Both the position numbers and the translations under genes were made by a program. Below are positions 12,741 to 26,264 of a stretch of DNA of 64,000 nt, piece after piece. The notes under the pieces are model-generated. The model did no database searches. It was not told the origin of the DNA and worked only from the letters and a program-made list of their open reading frames with translations. The first letter of the stretch is position 1; each line of letters opens with the position of its first letter. The stretch spans positions 17,918,969 to 17,982,968 of the forward strand of contig JAKTNV010000004.1 in assembly GCA_022747635.1 (NCBI GenBank). The letters run 5' to 3'. This DNA comes from Hetaerina americana. Taxonomy: Eukaryota > Arthropoda > Insecta > Odonata > Calopterygidae.

Positions 12741-15009
12741 AATATGCATTCGAAATTTCCATATTCCAATTACGACAATTTTTTCATGAAAATAATAATT
12801 CACGGGTAATCTTAACATTTTTCCCTTTTACCTTTTCTAGAGCCTTCATGCATTCTACGCACTAAATGAGGTTTTTTGTCGGATAACCTTATTCTTCTCA
12901 ATCGAATAAGTAATACGTCGTTATTCCGGTAATTTGAAAGGTCTTCCCCTCTTCGGTCATCTCAATAACCCCAATAGGATCTCCATATGTAGCGGCTCTA
13001 GTTTTCCATAATATTCTGTTTGCCCCCTCCTACGATGAACTCATTCTTTCAACCCAGTCCGTGTATTTGAGTTGAAACTAACTCATAGTTATGAGTCGAT
13101 TTTATGCTTTATAATCTTTCCTAAGTGTTATATGCCTGTTCCTATGTATTATACTGTAATTGAATTTTTGTACTCAATTAAGTAAATGAATTTGCTTTCG
13201 TTCCCCTGTTTTATCGTGTCAACATTTGGCCTCCATTTCGATGCAATTTTTTTTCGGAGAGTTTCTGTACCTTTCATCGCAACTTTTAATTTTACCTACA
13301 TTTCCGAAAGATGTATATTGGAATTCCGACATCGTTTTGGTAGCTCCCTGCGTAAAATATTTTTTTCCCTAAAATATTTTATGTTCATTATTATAAGTTT
13401 CTCCTTTAAAAGCACGGAAAAAAAATAATTTACCATGATAAATAATGTATATACGTGTATAGTCATACACTTATCCGTTCGACTTTTCCTGTGGAGCTTC
13501 CCGTAGTTGATGCGTAAGTAGGCATGGGGAATATTTTTCTAATATTAACGTTTCATATGCGATCTCTGGTGAATAAATATTTTGACCTAATATTATTAAT
13601 TATGGAATTCATTAGATCCCAAAATTAGACAAAAAATAAATCTAAAGGGTAAAATTCGTTTTATCAAACATGTTGTGCCCTATCTTTTTCATCTGTTTCC
13701 TTCATTTCCGTTTCAAAAAGTTGGTTCCGTTCATTACCAAAGTATTGGCGCTCCTAAAGTTTTGTGCCATTCCTTCAAATTGGGATATTTAGGGGTGATA
13801 TATTCTTTCAGGTCTATTTCGTTCCAACTTTGTGACTAACTCACTGCTTGCCAACATGATGCATAATAAACTATCTTTGTGGGCCGTAGATGTGAAGTTT
13901 AATCTATGGTCCCGATGCACAGATTGTTCTCTTACACTGTTTATTCTGGGGAGTGGGGCAGAAAATATGCATACGCTTCCTATTCGCATAATCGTTGGTT
14001 CTGATTTTAAGATCTAATCGGTTCTTAGACATTTTCATGCTTGGAGGCTCCGTTCACTATTCAGAAACGAATGAAAGGGAGGCTGTCCTAATATTTAATG
14101 ACATATTTTCGTTAGTGAGGGTAAGTGTCCAAATTATTCCGTTAATATTTTAATAGAACCCTTTTAAAATGGGCGATACTTAAATAGGCTTTTCCCTCCG
14201 AATTAATAAGATAATATTTGTCAAGGCCTGGGAATTTCAATACTTAATATTTTCAAATAGTTACGGTGCAATTTTTGTATCCTTTAAGTTAAAATGTTGA
14301 ATACTTTATTTTAATCGATAACATTTTAAGTTCGCGTATTATAAATATACTTTTGCCAATTAATTGCACTGTGGAAGAAAGTGGCGAAATAAGACATTTT
14401 TCTTGTATCATTTAATATCATAAAATCGTGTTGTTGGAAAATTAGTTTTTATAATTTCCTGTTGTCTTTCTTTCAGCATGATGTGATTAATTATCTTTTC
14501 ACCTTTTTTTAAGGCGTATAATCAATCCTTTAAGTTTTAGTTGTATTTGTGTGACTTCACCGAATGTTGTTCGTGGACTTCGGCGTTGAACCTTAATGGC
14601 ACGTCAAAATCTATGGAAGTTAAATTATTATTTTTTGTCGGAGATGTTTCGTTATCTTTATCTACGAACCTGTGAAAAGAATACGAAAGTTTTGTGCAGT
14701 TTTAGCTGAATCCGAAGATATTGTTGATTTTTAACTCTTTAAGGGAAATAGAGAAATGTGATGAACAATAGTATTTATTATCATATTTAGCAATCCAATA
14801 CTGTGTTCAGAGAATCTTTAATAACTGTGTAGTTCAATACATTTGTGTTACAAATTACTCTTTATTTCAATTTCTAGAAAATTAGTGCTCCTTTTGGCTG
14901 GAAATCGTATCATTTTTAATGAGGCATGGAGAGCTTCTTAGAATAGACATTTTTAAGTACTTAAATGTGTACACATAGTTCATTTCTATTTATCTTCGAA
15001 TCAAATATT
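12741..15009. other. AT-rich DNA, no gene recognised
   Basis: About 2.3 kb of AT-rich sequence with open frames no longer than about 80 codons and no recognisable domain, repeat or RNA gene. Confidence 0.55.
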
Positions 15010-15290
15010 TTTCTAGGGATTGTAATAAAAGAGAGACAGCTGTTGCGAGTAACTCGAAGAAGGCAAGTCAAATGGCTACAGGAAACACTGAGAACCGGAG
15101 AGATTCTGTAGACGGTAATAGACGGGAGAACGCTAGGATAGCAAGGTAGAGGGAGGAAATTAATAAGCATTTTGCATTAAATTAAGGGAGGTAGGAAGTA
15201 TTCAGAGCTAATTATGGCTAACTATGACTAGGTTAGGCTTAGGAGCACAGTAGCATGTAATGTTTGGGTCCATCAAAACCTAATAGCCTA
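15010..15290 (+). pseudogene. Decayed LINE reverse transcriptase C-terminal fragment
   Basis: Translated on the plus strand with stops and frameshifts, the region gives LLRVTRRRQVKWLQETLRTG, then TVIDGRTLG and QGRGRK. This resembles the conserved W-I-G-H-x-L-R ... V-I-E-G-R-x-x-G-x-x-G-R-G-R block downstream of the reverse transcriptase domain in RTE/CR1-like non-LTR elements. It continues to a degraded MTRLGLGAQ...CNV-type end near 15270. At least three stops interrupt it, so it is dead. The clade is inferred from this block alone. Confidence 0.6.
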
Positions 15291-15860
15291 GTATGGTAGA
15301 ACGATGCTATAAAATTATTTTCGCTTATGGAATAATAGATGGAAGTATTATAATGCACGGCATTAGTCCCTGCAGAGCATACATAGCCCATCCTAGTGGT
15401 CGCATCCAACTAAGGCTCGTATTGCCATCGTTTTTTTGCAAAGTTTGTGTAACGGGGTTCCTACTAAATTCAAAAAAGGTATGGAAGCCCATGGCGAGGA
15501 ATTGCGAAATTTTACGGTACGCTTCGACAAAGATGATTTTCTGGCGAGATGCCGTAAAACACGTGGTATTTGTGACGGAATTTTTTCGATGTGTGTTTGA
15601 AAGAAAATAGATCCCATTATCAGTAAGATGAGGGAAATATTTTGTGTTGCAGTGGAATATTATAAGTCATCAGAAAAGATTCCGGGAAGCTTGGGAATTC
15701 ATTCTCGTTACTACGCAGTTTGTCGTGGCGGTACGAGAATTCCGTAATGAAAAATTCACAAATCGTAGCCGAGTAATTCAGGCAGTCACAAAGCAGTGCA
15801 AATGCTCGTTAATTAACGCGACGAAATTTGTTGACTTTTCGGGAGTGCGGATCGATCCCT
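15291..15860. other. Unassigned sequence with a 105-codon open frame
   Basis: A plus-strand open frame at 15293-15610 is not low-complexity, but I recognise no domain in it. It begins directly after the LINE remnant. It may simply be a chance frame in moderately AT-rich DNA. Confidence 0.3.
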
Positions 15861-16760
15861 GAGAGAATCTCAGGACATCGAAACGTCCAATCGCACTCAG
15901 TATTGGTTGTTTTCCAGCCAGGGCCGTGTTTCGTTGTGTGTCCGTGTGTGCCGCCCCGGCATATCGAATGGACTTCATAGTTCCCTCCGTCCCCGTCTCT
16001 GTCTTTGCCTTCTGACTCACTCCTTCCTTTCCCGCTTCCCTTCGCCGACCTCCGGTTATTTTTTATCTCTCCTTCATTCGATTGGCGCTGACTCACTGCG
16101 GCGAGCGCCATCTTCCTTTGATTAACTCATCCGCCGTCTCCTTCGAACCCAGCGTGATTTCCAACCCTCTAAAACCCTTCCGCCACGCCTGATTTTTCGA
16201 CGAAACCCTTCTCCCCCTTGCTCCCCCTCGTATCACCCTCACGTCCCGAAGTGACCCCTATGCCTCCCTCCGCGTCTCTACCGAATCCTTTCTGAGCCGT
16301 TTCTGAAACGCCGCCCGCCCCAGGGCGTTCCGCTTCGTACAGGACGAGAAAAGGGAGGATGGGCTGGGAGTGAAAGAGGGGCGGGGGTATTGGAACAGAA
16401 AAAGAAGGACCGGAATCGACTCACGGTCCCCGGAAACAGAAAATTCCTTCCCTTCGAACTCTTCACGTTTCTTTCTTCTCCCACGCGGCCCTCTCTGGAT
16501 GCCCTCCTCTCTTCCAAGTAGCGCTCTGGGTTTTATAAATTGGCCTACTCCAGATCGACGTCTCCCAAAGAGCAGTACCGTCATTGCTGCTCAAAGAAAC
16601 TTTGATCTCCTCCCGGGTGGCGATCTCGTCAAATGTGTAGCGATGATGGATCTCCCTCGGAATGGGAAGGCCGGTAATGAAATTCCCTCCGACTGGAAGC
16701 CTTGGGAATGATGTCGGACTTGCCTTCTTGCATTTGGTGAATGCCTGGAGTGAGCGCGTG
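15861..16760. promoter_or_regulatory. GC island 5
   Basis: The island is CT-rich at 15980-16300 and GA-rich at 16340-16440, then CT-rich again. It has dense CpG words and GCGCCATCTT near 16106, a good match in reverse complement to a YY1/PHO-type AAGATGGCGC site. Open frames on both strands (108 and 113 codons) are low-complexity or unrecognised. Regulatory function is inferred from composition and this motif. Confidence 0.3.
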
Positions 16761-17922
16761 TGCGTGCACCCGTAGTCGTTCGAAGATTCATAGAAAATGT
16801 TGGAAAAGAAACGGGGATTGGATTAGGACTGAAATTGTAGACTTTGTTGTTTGGGGACGGTTGTGAAGTATAGTGACTTCCTTTAAAAAGACGAATGCAC
16901 TGAGCTCCTTTGTTTAGAAGTTAGTTTTTCCGTATTTTGTGTACATGAAAAAGTCTCAAGAATTGTATGTGTATATCCCTCTCTGTTTAAATCTGCTTCA
17001 TATGCACATTTGCTTTTATGTCATTAAAGCTTAGGGACTTTGAGTACTTGTGGTAAGAATGATCAGTAAGAGCAAAGTCCCCCCGAAAGTTAACATTATT
17101 TTCGTTTTGCTGCCCCTCTCTGCATTGACAAGCGCACGAGGAGACTATCGGATATAGGTCTCATGCATAAGGAAACGGAGTTCTATTAGTTCACTCGGCA
17201 TTCGGATACCTAAGCTTAAATCCATGGAAAAATTAGAATGTGACTCACTGTCGGCAAACGTCAGCACCAACATTCAGCTCGACGAGAATTTCTCAATAGA
17301 AAATTTGAAACCGATATAGGTAATGGCTTAACAGCCACATGAAGTCCACAGAAAGAATCGAAAAAAAATACTAATTGAAAGTTGAATCCGTTTAAATGTC
17401 TATCTCACAATCACAGCCGTGTGGTGCAATTGGGTGTCCCGGATAATAATCCCAATTGCGGACATAGTTTATTTATAATCCCAGTGTGCGTACTTCCATG
17501 CAGCTGAATCGAACTTAGCGATCAACGTTGCTGAAGCGGAATCCGAGCCCTTTTGTGACTACCTTTCTGGGCTGTCCACGCTGGCCTAGTATGACCGACA
17601 GTAATACACTTATAATATGAAGAGTTTTACTGTCCACGTACGATGTCTATGCATTTAAATTTATGATTTGTTATATAAGAATGCAACCAGCAATCAGTTC
17701 CCATGTTAAGCCCGCTATAATTCCCGAAACACCGAGAAGCAGCGGGAGACGGGCGATTGAGGATCATTAAAAGTTCGCAACTTGCCTAGAGTGGAGGTTA
17801 TTGCTCAGTGCTTGATTTCCCTGTGGGTGATAGCGAATCTGTTTTCACTTTACCGGGTGTTTGTTCCATCAATCAGTTATAAGGATGTACATGGATTATC
17901 CCTGCTAATAAGTGCGTTTACG
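16761..17922. other. No feature seen
   Basis: AT-rich sequence up to the first mariner B copy. No open frame of note, no repeat and no RNA gene were recognised. Confidence 0.55.
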
Positions 17923-18679
17923 TACGAGGGTCATCCGGAAAGTAGTACCCGTTCGTGAAATAAAGACACAAAAGTAAATATTAACAAACATAAAAAATTT
18001 TATTTGAAAGAGGATACTTTAAACTACTTCTCAACATAATCTCCAAGCAAATTAAGGCATTTGTCATAACGTGTGACAAGTTTCTGTATTCCTGCTGCAT
18101 AGTCCTTCGCCGCCAGCTCATTGAGATACGCGAGGGACCCATCTTGCACAAATTTTTGCATAATGCAGATGGTGTTTAACAATTTCATGAACAATTGTTC
18201 GAGAAACATTGGGAAAATGCTCACAGATGTCATCAATTGTGACGCGCCGATCGCTCCTCACGAATTCGTCAACTGAGCTCACCAGTTGGTCTGTAATGAC
18301 AGACGGTCTCCCCGAACGCTCATCGTCGTGTGTGTTCCCCCTCCCCATGTTGAAGTTGCGACACCACCGCCGAACAGACGACTCGTCCATTACATTGTCT
18401 CCATACACCTCCTTTAATTGGCGATGAATATCACATGGGCGAACGTTTCTTGCATTGAGGAATTTAATCACTGCCCTCACTTCACAACTGGCGGCGTTCT
18501 CAATTTTTTTAAACATTGTAAACAATCACAGAAACAACACAGGCAATGCTAGCGTCACGCAACTTGGCTCAGAGAAGGCAGACAAGCTACTGAAGCTATC
18601 TGACCTCGTCCAGCGGCTACTCGCGTCGTCAGCACTTCATGCGGCACGAACGGGTACTACTTTCCGGATGACCCTCGTA
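17923..18679 (-). mobile_element. Non-autonomous mariner B, copy 1 (757 bp)
   Basis: The element is bounded by TA target duplications at 17923-17924 and 18678-18679. Its 33-bp terminal inverted repeats match perfectly (17925-17957 and 18645-18677, starting CGAGGGTCATCCGGAAAGTA). The interior encodes only the two ends of a mariner transposase on the minus strand, so roughly 0.5 kb of catalytic domain is missing. It differs from the other two B copies at only 3-4 positions by eye. Such elements move only with transposase supplied in trans by a full-length relative, which is not in this window. Confidence 0.95.
18118..18525 (-). pseudogene. Mariner B1 transposase N-terminal domain (135 aa)
   Basis: This frame encodes the DNA-binding part of a mariner transposase. 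The first helix-turn-helix spans about residues 10-60 (EVRAVIKFLNARN ... SSVRRWCRNF). A GRGNTHDDERSGRPS linker follows, then a second helix-turn-helix at about 78-118 (VTIDDICEHFPNVSRTIVHE), and the WVP motif that precedes the catalytic domain. After WVPR the frame meets the internal deletion and stops within three codons. The C-terminal remnant (YLNELAAKDYAAGIQKL ... GDYVEK) follows in another frame and ends at 18024. A full mariner transposase is about 345 aa, so no catalytic Asp remains. The N-terminal domain could in principle still bind the inverted repeats. Confidence 0.85.
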
Positions 18680-20165
18680 CATTTTTTTTTATTCTTGTAT
18701 CACGAAATTTCTTCAGGAAAAATAATCCCATGACAACGCTTCAAAAAGCAGTGTAGCAATTTGTGAACAGACATTCCTTCTTTTTTCTACACCTCACGCT
18801 GCCTAATACTCTAATCCCGAAACGTTTTTCGCCATATTCACATGCCCCAAGAAGTTATTAACTATTACCGTAGCCGAATGTAACGGTTTAAGGGCCTTAA
18901 ACAAATTTTCTGCTTGAAGTTACATTTATTTTACGCGGAAAAATTTTACATTCCTTTCATGTTGGAAAAATCCTTCTGATATCAAATTCTAATTTGTCAT
19001 AATATAAAACCGCATGTGTTGTGTTTGGGTGTGTTGTATGATATAAAATACTAGCAGAATCTTTTCTTAAATTTGAATCTAGGTGTTACCCAAAATTTGT
19101 TAAGGATATCTGACAAACCCCATCGTATTAAGGTAGAAAATATCTTGAGTATAATATCAAAGAAGTAACCTGTACAGCAACCTGGTTTATGCATGTCATT
19201 TTTTCAGCGAACGATAAGTAGTAACCAGAATACGAGAGTAGTTGAGATCGAGATAGTTCTTTAGACTAGATAAACTTTATTCCATATTTTTATGCACTCC
19301 TAGTGTCGTATGGCCAGTTCTAGTAGTTCTTCTAGCAATCGTAGAGTACCAGTCAATGCTAAATAGTTCATAAACATACTCATTTTTGTTTGTATCCTCA
19401 TTTCAATCTTACGGCTTGTGCCCTCGTTTCTTTCCATTGCTGAACTCTCAAAATATCCCGAACGTTTCACTAATTTGTAAAGTGGATCGAGCATGCCCGG
19501 TGTGGATTCACTCCCCATTGCGCATCCTTGAAGGGCATGTAATTCACTCTATGAATGTTTACTGTTGTGATTTCCTCAGAAGAAAAAACTCAATGCATAC
19601 GTACGCGTTTCTAGAAGTCGGTAAGGAAGGTACATTTGTAATGATTCGCCTACGGGGAATAACGCTTTGGTTAACGTTTTGTTTCAAGGGATTCTGTCTA
19701 GGGTCGTGCTCATATTCTCATTTCCAATCTTCGCCGTCGGCGCGAAGGGAGGAAGTGGGAATGAGCTGCTTAGGGAAATTCACGCCTCTTACTCTCTCGC
19801 CTTTGATGTGCACAAGTGGCTCATCGGGCAAGCGTCCCAGCCTCATCCTTCCTCGAAGTTTTCCGTCCGAATTTCACGTTCCTGCAACCTTCCGCCTTAA
19901 TTCTGCCGCCATAGCTTGCGGCGGAAATAGAATTTCGGGAATTGCAGTAATAACCTGAGAGCTGCCGAGCTGAGCATAAAAAAAATCTTGTTAGTCGAGT
20001 GGAGGTGCAAGCACCGAGGGGATGTCCCATGACGGATGCAGAAACATGCCTCGGCAGACGTTCAAGGGACCATTCCACATGTGTGCAGTAAATATTTAAA
20101 TCGGGATCGTCATTTAAAACTCTAGTTTTTAATGAAATGTGTTTTATTTATTTTTATTTCGTTGT
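18680..20165. other. No gene recognised; unassigned 190-codon frame
   Basis: The region is AT-rich to about 19480 and more balanced to 20080. A plus-strand open frame at 19386-19958 is one of the longest in the window, but shows no domain, transmembrane pattern or similarity I recognise. Overlapping frames exist on both strands. I do not call a gene. Confidence 0.4.
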
Positions 20166-20670
20166 TTACCCTTAATAAGTGGTAAGGACATAAGGAGAAA
20201 GATTTCGTTAGACAAAGAAGCTTTCATAAAGAGGAGGGAATTGATGACAGGGACGTTGAGTAAAGATGTAAAGCAAAGGCTCATTTAAACTTTGATGTGT
20301 AGTTATCTTCAACGCGGATGATAATTAAAAAGGATGGACGGTGTAGTTTTGAGGATTTTGTAGATGTGAAGAAGACTGGAAAAGGTAAAGGGGACTGAAA
20401 GGAAAACAAACGAAGAAGTGCTAGAGGAGAGGAGGTTGTTGGTAGAAATCCAAAAAAAGCAGGAAAGATGAATACAGAGCGTTTTGATTGACAATGGGAT
20501 AACCAAGACTGTACTAGAGAGGAGAATGCTGGGCAAGCGGGAAGGAAGTATACGGAGTTGAAGAAGTGATTATTACAGAATAGGATGTTGGGTTTGTTAA
20601 GAGAGAGGTGTATCGTTTGGAAGCCGGTATCCATCCAAAACCTACCTTAACCTGTGAACTACCTATACAT
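20166..20670 (+). pseudogene. Decayed LINE reverse transcriptase C-terminal region
   Basis: Plus-strand translation, with frameshifts and stops, reads GKDIRRKISLDKEAFIKRRE, LMTGTLSKDVKQRLI, a WTL-like segment, ERKTNEEVLEE, VLERRMLGKREGS and a degraded tail. The order RRI-x-x-AKEAF-x-KRK, LSKDLKKRI, W-T-x-x-TNEEVL and EGRMLGKR is typical of the region downstream of the polymerase domain in RTE/CR1-like insect LINEs. Stops at several positions make it non-functional. It is probably related to the fragment at 15010-15290 but is a different part or family. Confidence 0.65.
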
Positions 20671-21975
20671 ATAATATTCCCTCAAGGAGTTTTGCTAATG
20701 CAATGAAGAATGTAATTTCCGCCCTAAGATCCTCTGCAGCAACGAGCGTCATCAGTTACGTATACAAGCTTGTATGGTCGACATGTATTGATGAAAAATC
20801 CGATAGTCATGAAGACCGTTTCTTGCAGTAAACCTAAATAGCTCACCCAATCATCATCATCAAATATTCATTATTTGTACTCATTCCAGACGTGAATTGT
20901 TTTATAGTATCTAGTGTATGCGAGTACTCGCAGGTACATGCGTAAGAAAGCTAGAATAAACAGTTAACATTCACCAGTTGCACCATTGCTAAGTGATGAA
21001 GTATGAACTGTAATGTTTATATATTTGAAGTGAGAAATGGCCTACGAAAATCTATAACTACTGCGTCATTTTCATTTTTATGCATTCGAAGGTTGTTCGA
21101 TTAAATTCGCATGTACAGGTCCAGAAATACTTGTGGCTAGTAAGTACTTTTCGGATATCTTTTATGTACTAGTATTGGAGAAAATTGATGTATATTTTGA
21201 TGAAATATAAATATTATGTTTTAAATCTAAATATTATATTATAAGTATTTCTTTTGTGTAATATTTTTATCACTGTCTTTGGCGATGGGTTAAAATAATT
21301 TACCTTATTCAAACATTCTTTTAAGAAAGGCCATTAAAGTATTTTCCTTCATACCAGCATGTTGATAATTGTAATACAACGGTTATTTCATACGTTTTCC
21401 GCTTAAACGTTCTATAGCCAAGGTAATTATGATGTTGTCAACAGTAGGTTAACAGCACAACAGCATCCTCAAGGAGCCTGTTTATTTGATACGAAAAGTC
21501 ATGGTACTATCGTTAATTCTCTTTGACGAAACCAAAATACATTTGTAACGAGGTGATTGACAAACCCTTTTGCCTTGTATCCTTTTGTCGTTACCTTCAT
21601 AATTGTCCGTCTGTCGCGACGGTACCGAGCTCAATTTCAACGTGCGATCTTGCGAAATGCAACCTAATTTTGGAAAGCGTAACGGGTCCGCCTTATCGTT
21701 TTATTTACGTCTCCTTCATAAAGGAGCTCACGTCAGTTTGCAAAAGACATAAACGAAGCTTGCCTTTCATTGATATTTGACTTCAACATTTTAAAGATAT
21801 TCATATGTTTTGTAAAATTGAATTGGAAAAAAATGAGGAGTGAAAATTATACCGGTACAGAATAAATTTAATGCATGTAAATAAGAAACTGGGCAAACGG
21901 ATTAAATCGAACTGACAACGACACAAATTTATTTAACCACTTGGAGTGTTGTTAATTGTTTTGAATGCCTTATGT
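20671..21975. other. AT-rich DNA, no feature seen
   Basis: No transposon ends, RNA gene or recognisable open frame. The first 100 bp may belong to the 3' end of the preceding LINE remnant. Confidence 0.5.
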
Positions 21976-22232
21976 TCAGCCCAGGGGTAGAGTGTTGGAC
22001 CGGAGAGTCCTGGTTCGATTCCCGGGCTAGCCTCTCTAGGCACCTTCAGCTCCACCCAAGCTATATGATTTTTCTGGTACCAGTTCTTCCTGGGAAACCA
22101 TAACCAGCACAGGGGAAGGAACTGCCCCCCCTACCCTGATGTGTGAATATTCACACGCCGTCGGGCTTAGTACGGGGTGAACTCACCTACCAAACCGACC
22201 CTAGGGGTTGATTACTGTGTTTATGGTTTTTT
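21976..22232 (+). repeat. tRNA-derived SINE, family 1, copy 2
   Basis: The head carries CAGCCCAGGGGTAGAGTGTT (A-box region) and CTGGTTCGATTCCCGGGCT (B box). The body shares CACCTTCAGCTCCACCCAAG, CCTGGGAAACCATAACCAGC, the CGTCGGGCTTAGTAC block and the end GGTTGATTACTGTGTTTATG with copies 1 and 3. The anticodon region is shortened relative to the other copies. A TA/CATA-rich microsatellite begins about 10 bp after its 3' end. Confidence 0.85.
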
Positions 22233-22425
22233 CTATGCAATATATATGTACATATGTGTACATATATACATATATATGTACATAAATTATTTATTATTAT
22301 TAGGTAATCTACCGGTTAAGGTAGGTTTTTGGATGGACATAATTACTAATTTAATAATTTGTGACCCCTAGCAAAACACAACATCCTACTTTACATCAGG
22401 TCCTTCTTCAGCTCAGCTGCTCAGC

Positions 22426-22428
<3 letters not shown>
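22233..22428. other. TACATA-rich sequence after the SINE
   Basis: TATATGTACATATGTGTACA-type simple sequence occupies 22238-22285. Ordinary AT-rich sequence then leads to the TA array. Confidence 0.6.

Positions 22429-22468
<40 letters not shown>
22429..22468. repeat. TA microsatellite, left of mariner A
   Basis: About 39 bp of pure alternating AT directly abuts the left end of mariner A. TA is the obligatory mariner target dinucleotide. Confidence 0.95.
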
Positions 22469-23530
22469 TACCATGATCAAAAAGTTCCCGGAATAACCAC
22501 CGTGTGGCGCTCCCATCGTTCCGATTTGAGTTCTGTTTTTTTTTTTGTTAAATTGGTACATCTGTTGTTGATATTCCCTTTAAATCTTAGTGTCATAACT
22601 TGACATTTGCAAAAGTTACGTAGCCAAGAGTACATCTATCTCTGTGTGTGTTGGCGATTTTTTACAATTGCAGAAATGGATTTAAATTTGCAACAACGAA
22701 CTTGTATTAAATTTTGCGTAAAAAACGGATTTAGTGGCGCACGGACGTTGGAAATGTTGGAAAAGTGTTTCGGCAACGATTCTCTAAAAAAAACGGTCGT
22801 TTACCAGTGGCACGAGCGGTTCAGAAGTGGTCGTGAGTCAATCGAAGATGATGAACGCAGTGGCAGACCATCGACATCGAAAGTCGGTGAAAAAATTGAT
22901 AAAGTAAAAGAAATGTTGGTCAATAACCGCAAATTAACCATCAGAGAAATAGCGGAGGACTTGAACATTGCCTATGGATCCGCCCAAGACATTGTGGTTA
23001 ATGATTTGGGTTTCCGTCGTGTAGCGGCAAAGTTGGTGCCAAAAGACCTCAATTTCATGCAAAAAAGAGACCGTGTTGACGTCGCAAAAGACATGATTTG
23101 CGAGGCTGAATCCGATCCCACATTCATCAAAAGGATCATTACTGGAGACGAGACGTGGGTTTATGAGTACGACACGCAATCCAGACATCAGGCAAGTGAA
23201 TGGCGTTCACCAAATGAGCCGAGACCAAAAAAACCACGTCGTTTTCAGTCAAAAAAGAAGGCAATGCTGACGGTTTTCATGGATTACAACGGTGTAGTGC
23301 ATCATGAATTTTTGCCAGAAGGCCAGACAGTAAACAAAGAGTATTATTTGGGCGTTATGAGACGTTTGCGTGAAGCAATTCGCCGAAAGAGACCAGAAAT
23401 GTGGGCAGAAAACTCGTGGATTTTGCACCATGATAACGCACCGTCGCACAGTGCTATCATTATTCGTAATTTTTTGACGAAAAATGCAACAAATACCATC
23501 CAACAGCCACCGAATTCACCTGATTTGGCT
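22469..23530 (+). mobile_element. Mariner A, 3'-truncated
   Basis: The left end begins with TA then CCATGATCAAAAAGTTCCCG, a typical mariner terminus, followed by a leader and a transposase frame. No matching right inverted repeat is found: homology stops after the SPDLA codons at about 23530, where a TA array begins. About 0.2 kb of the expected 1.3 kb is therefore missing. The retained frame has no stop or frameshift, which suggests a fairly young copy. Confidence 0.9.
22676..23530 (+). pseudogene. Mariner A transposase, truncated before third catalytic Asp
   Basis: The likely start is ATG at 22676 (MDLNLQQRTCIKF). The open frame begins 23 codons upstream at 22607, but that part lies in the leader. 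Visible parts are a first helix-turn-helix (about residues 8-55), the DDERSGRPS linker (58-66), a second helix-turn-helix (about 72-112), a VPKDL linker motif (121-125), TGDETW with Asp158, HHDNAPSH with Asp253, and SPDLA at 281-285. In the mariner D,D34D signature the third Asp would fall at residue 288. Here residues 286-288 are already Leu-Asp-Ile from the junction sequence. The frame then runs through the TA array and into the left end of mariner B2, stopping at 23626. Cut-and-paste activity is not expected without the third Asp. Confidence 0.92.
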
Positions 23531-23534
23531 TTGG

Positions 23535-23565
23535 ATATACATATATATATATATATATATATATG
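23535..23565. repeat. TA microsatellite between mariner A and B2
   Basis: A short alternating TA run replaces the expected 3' end of mariner A and is followed by GCATACATA and the left end of mariner B2. Confidence 0.9.
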
Positions 23566-23571
23566 CATACA

Positions 23572-24475
<904 letters not shown>

Positions 24476-26264
24476 ACATGCATACACGTATGTATATACC
24501 TACACATAAAAAAATATATTTTCACATATTTATATTTATATCCATATGTAATTAAGTATTGTTTTAATTCTAATCGAAGTCCTACCGTATTCGCCTGGCG
24601 AGCCTGTCACGGTTTTTAAAACTTCTCGCGGCTCCCCACTAAGTAAATTATTCTGGTGCATCACCGTCGGGACACCGAATTTCAAATCTGAGTGGTACCT
24701 CTGCGTTCCGTTCGTCTGACTGCGTTGTTTTATAGTGTCCCCTGCGGAGATTCGCCATGGAAACAACGAGCTTACGTCCCTCCTCCTCAAACAAACCGTG
24801 ACGTTGGCAGCCATTGCTTGTTTTGAAAACAGAAGGAAAATACATTCATATTTAAATTCCCTAACACATACCCGGTTTGAGCACCGCAAAGCACCCGAGC
24901 ACGCCTGTTGATCCTACCCGCTTGCTTTTGTGCAGTGTTTTTTTTCCAAGGTTGAAATGCCATACAAGTGTTGAAAATCGTAATTCATCGAACTTGAGGA
25001 TATCGCCTAATATGTATTTGCTTTTTCGGTGTAGTTAGTGTTTTTGTGTTTGCATGTTTGCATTTCTTCTTGTTGTAAAGGGTTTTCAGAGTTAAGGAAA
25101 GGTCGGAACAATGAAATCATATACTAATGTTAGGATAACTTCTGAACTTAATGACTGATATGCTCTCGAGTTCCTCAAATTTTCTTCCTTTCTCATTTGA
25201 TAACTCTTCCAACCTATTTTTCTGGCGCCTTCGAATTTCCCAGAAGAACTTCCTCACATTTCATAACATAGCTTGTATAGTATCACGCTTCTCGGTTTAC
25301 CTTCATTTTTAACCGAATATGTTGTCATCCTACGTGTACTTGCTTGTATACCCACCTACATATCCTAGGAATGTGAAAGAGTGTGTTAGAATGCGTATCA
25401 TATTTACTTTTTTGTGATTGTGGGGAGATTATAAGGGCGCAAATATATGTGGCAAATGAGCCTAAGATATTTCAATCAAAATCATTCTTTTAGATTTTTA
25501 TAGCTTGAAAAATGTGAAAGGTGAGGCGAGTATTTTAATGTATCAATTTATGGAATCTATTTACATTTGATCACCCCGGTGGTCTAATATACCGAATAGG
25601 TCTAATATACAGAACTGGATTTGAGAGTTTACTGTACTTCTTCGAAAATACTAATATCTAATATTAATAACCGTCTTTCAATGATGTGAAACTGTGGAGT
25701 TTCCCGCACCAAAGGTGATCATCAAATTTTGTTCGAGGACCCACTCGAGATACTATGGGCTGAGAAACGGTTATTAAAACGGTACTTGTATTCACTTGTG
25801 TACCTCCTTCTATCCGACTAGTTTCTCCAGTAACCACGACACCTTTCTTCTCGTCTCAGTTCCAAAAAACATTTAACTGATCTTCTCTTGACCTTATGTA
25901 TTTCTTAATTCAGCTGGTCTCGAATAATTTTTTTTTAAGTCACCTAAACGATACTGAATTTCCTGTGATTTGCATCCCGTTTCCTACTACCCTTTTGATG
26001 ACACCAAGTCCACTTTAGACGAGCCTACGTTATCTTCCAATAAGTGTGCTCGGAAAAGCTTGATGATGAGAGTGATGATAACCAAAAAACCCTCATGCCC
26101 CGTCCTGCCTCAAAGGTCCCAAGTCTCTTTAGATTTTACAGAATACGACATAGAACAGAATACTCGTGGAACAGATTTTAATGTGAAGATAATTAGAAAC
26201 TATAAAAGTATAATCATGGAACAGAGTAATGTCGCAACATACTTTTCACCAAAATGAAAATATC
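24476..26264. other. No gene recognised
   Basis: The first 450 bp are of intermediate GC content (24560-24910), with open frames of up to 117 codons on the minus strand that show no recognisable family. The remainder is AT-rich. The plus-strand 95-codon frame at 25970-26257 is also unassigned. Confidence 0.5.

Noticed and set aside
15864..15890. GGACATCGAAACGTCC as a third copy of the foldback core
   Set aside because: It matches about 14 bases of the core but lacks CTGAAGACGA upstream and any inverted partner.
19386..19958. 190-codon plus-strand frame
   Set aside because: No recognisable domain, mixed composition and competing frames; no support for coding.
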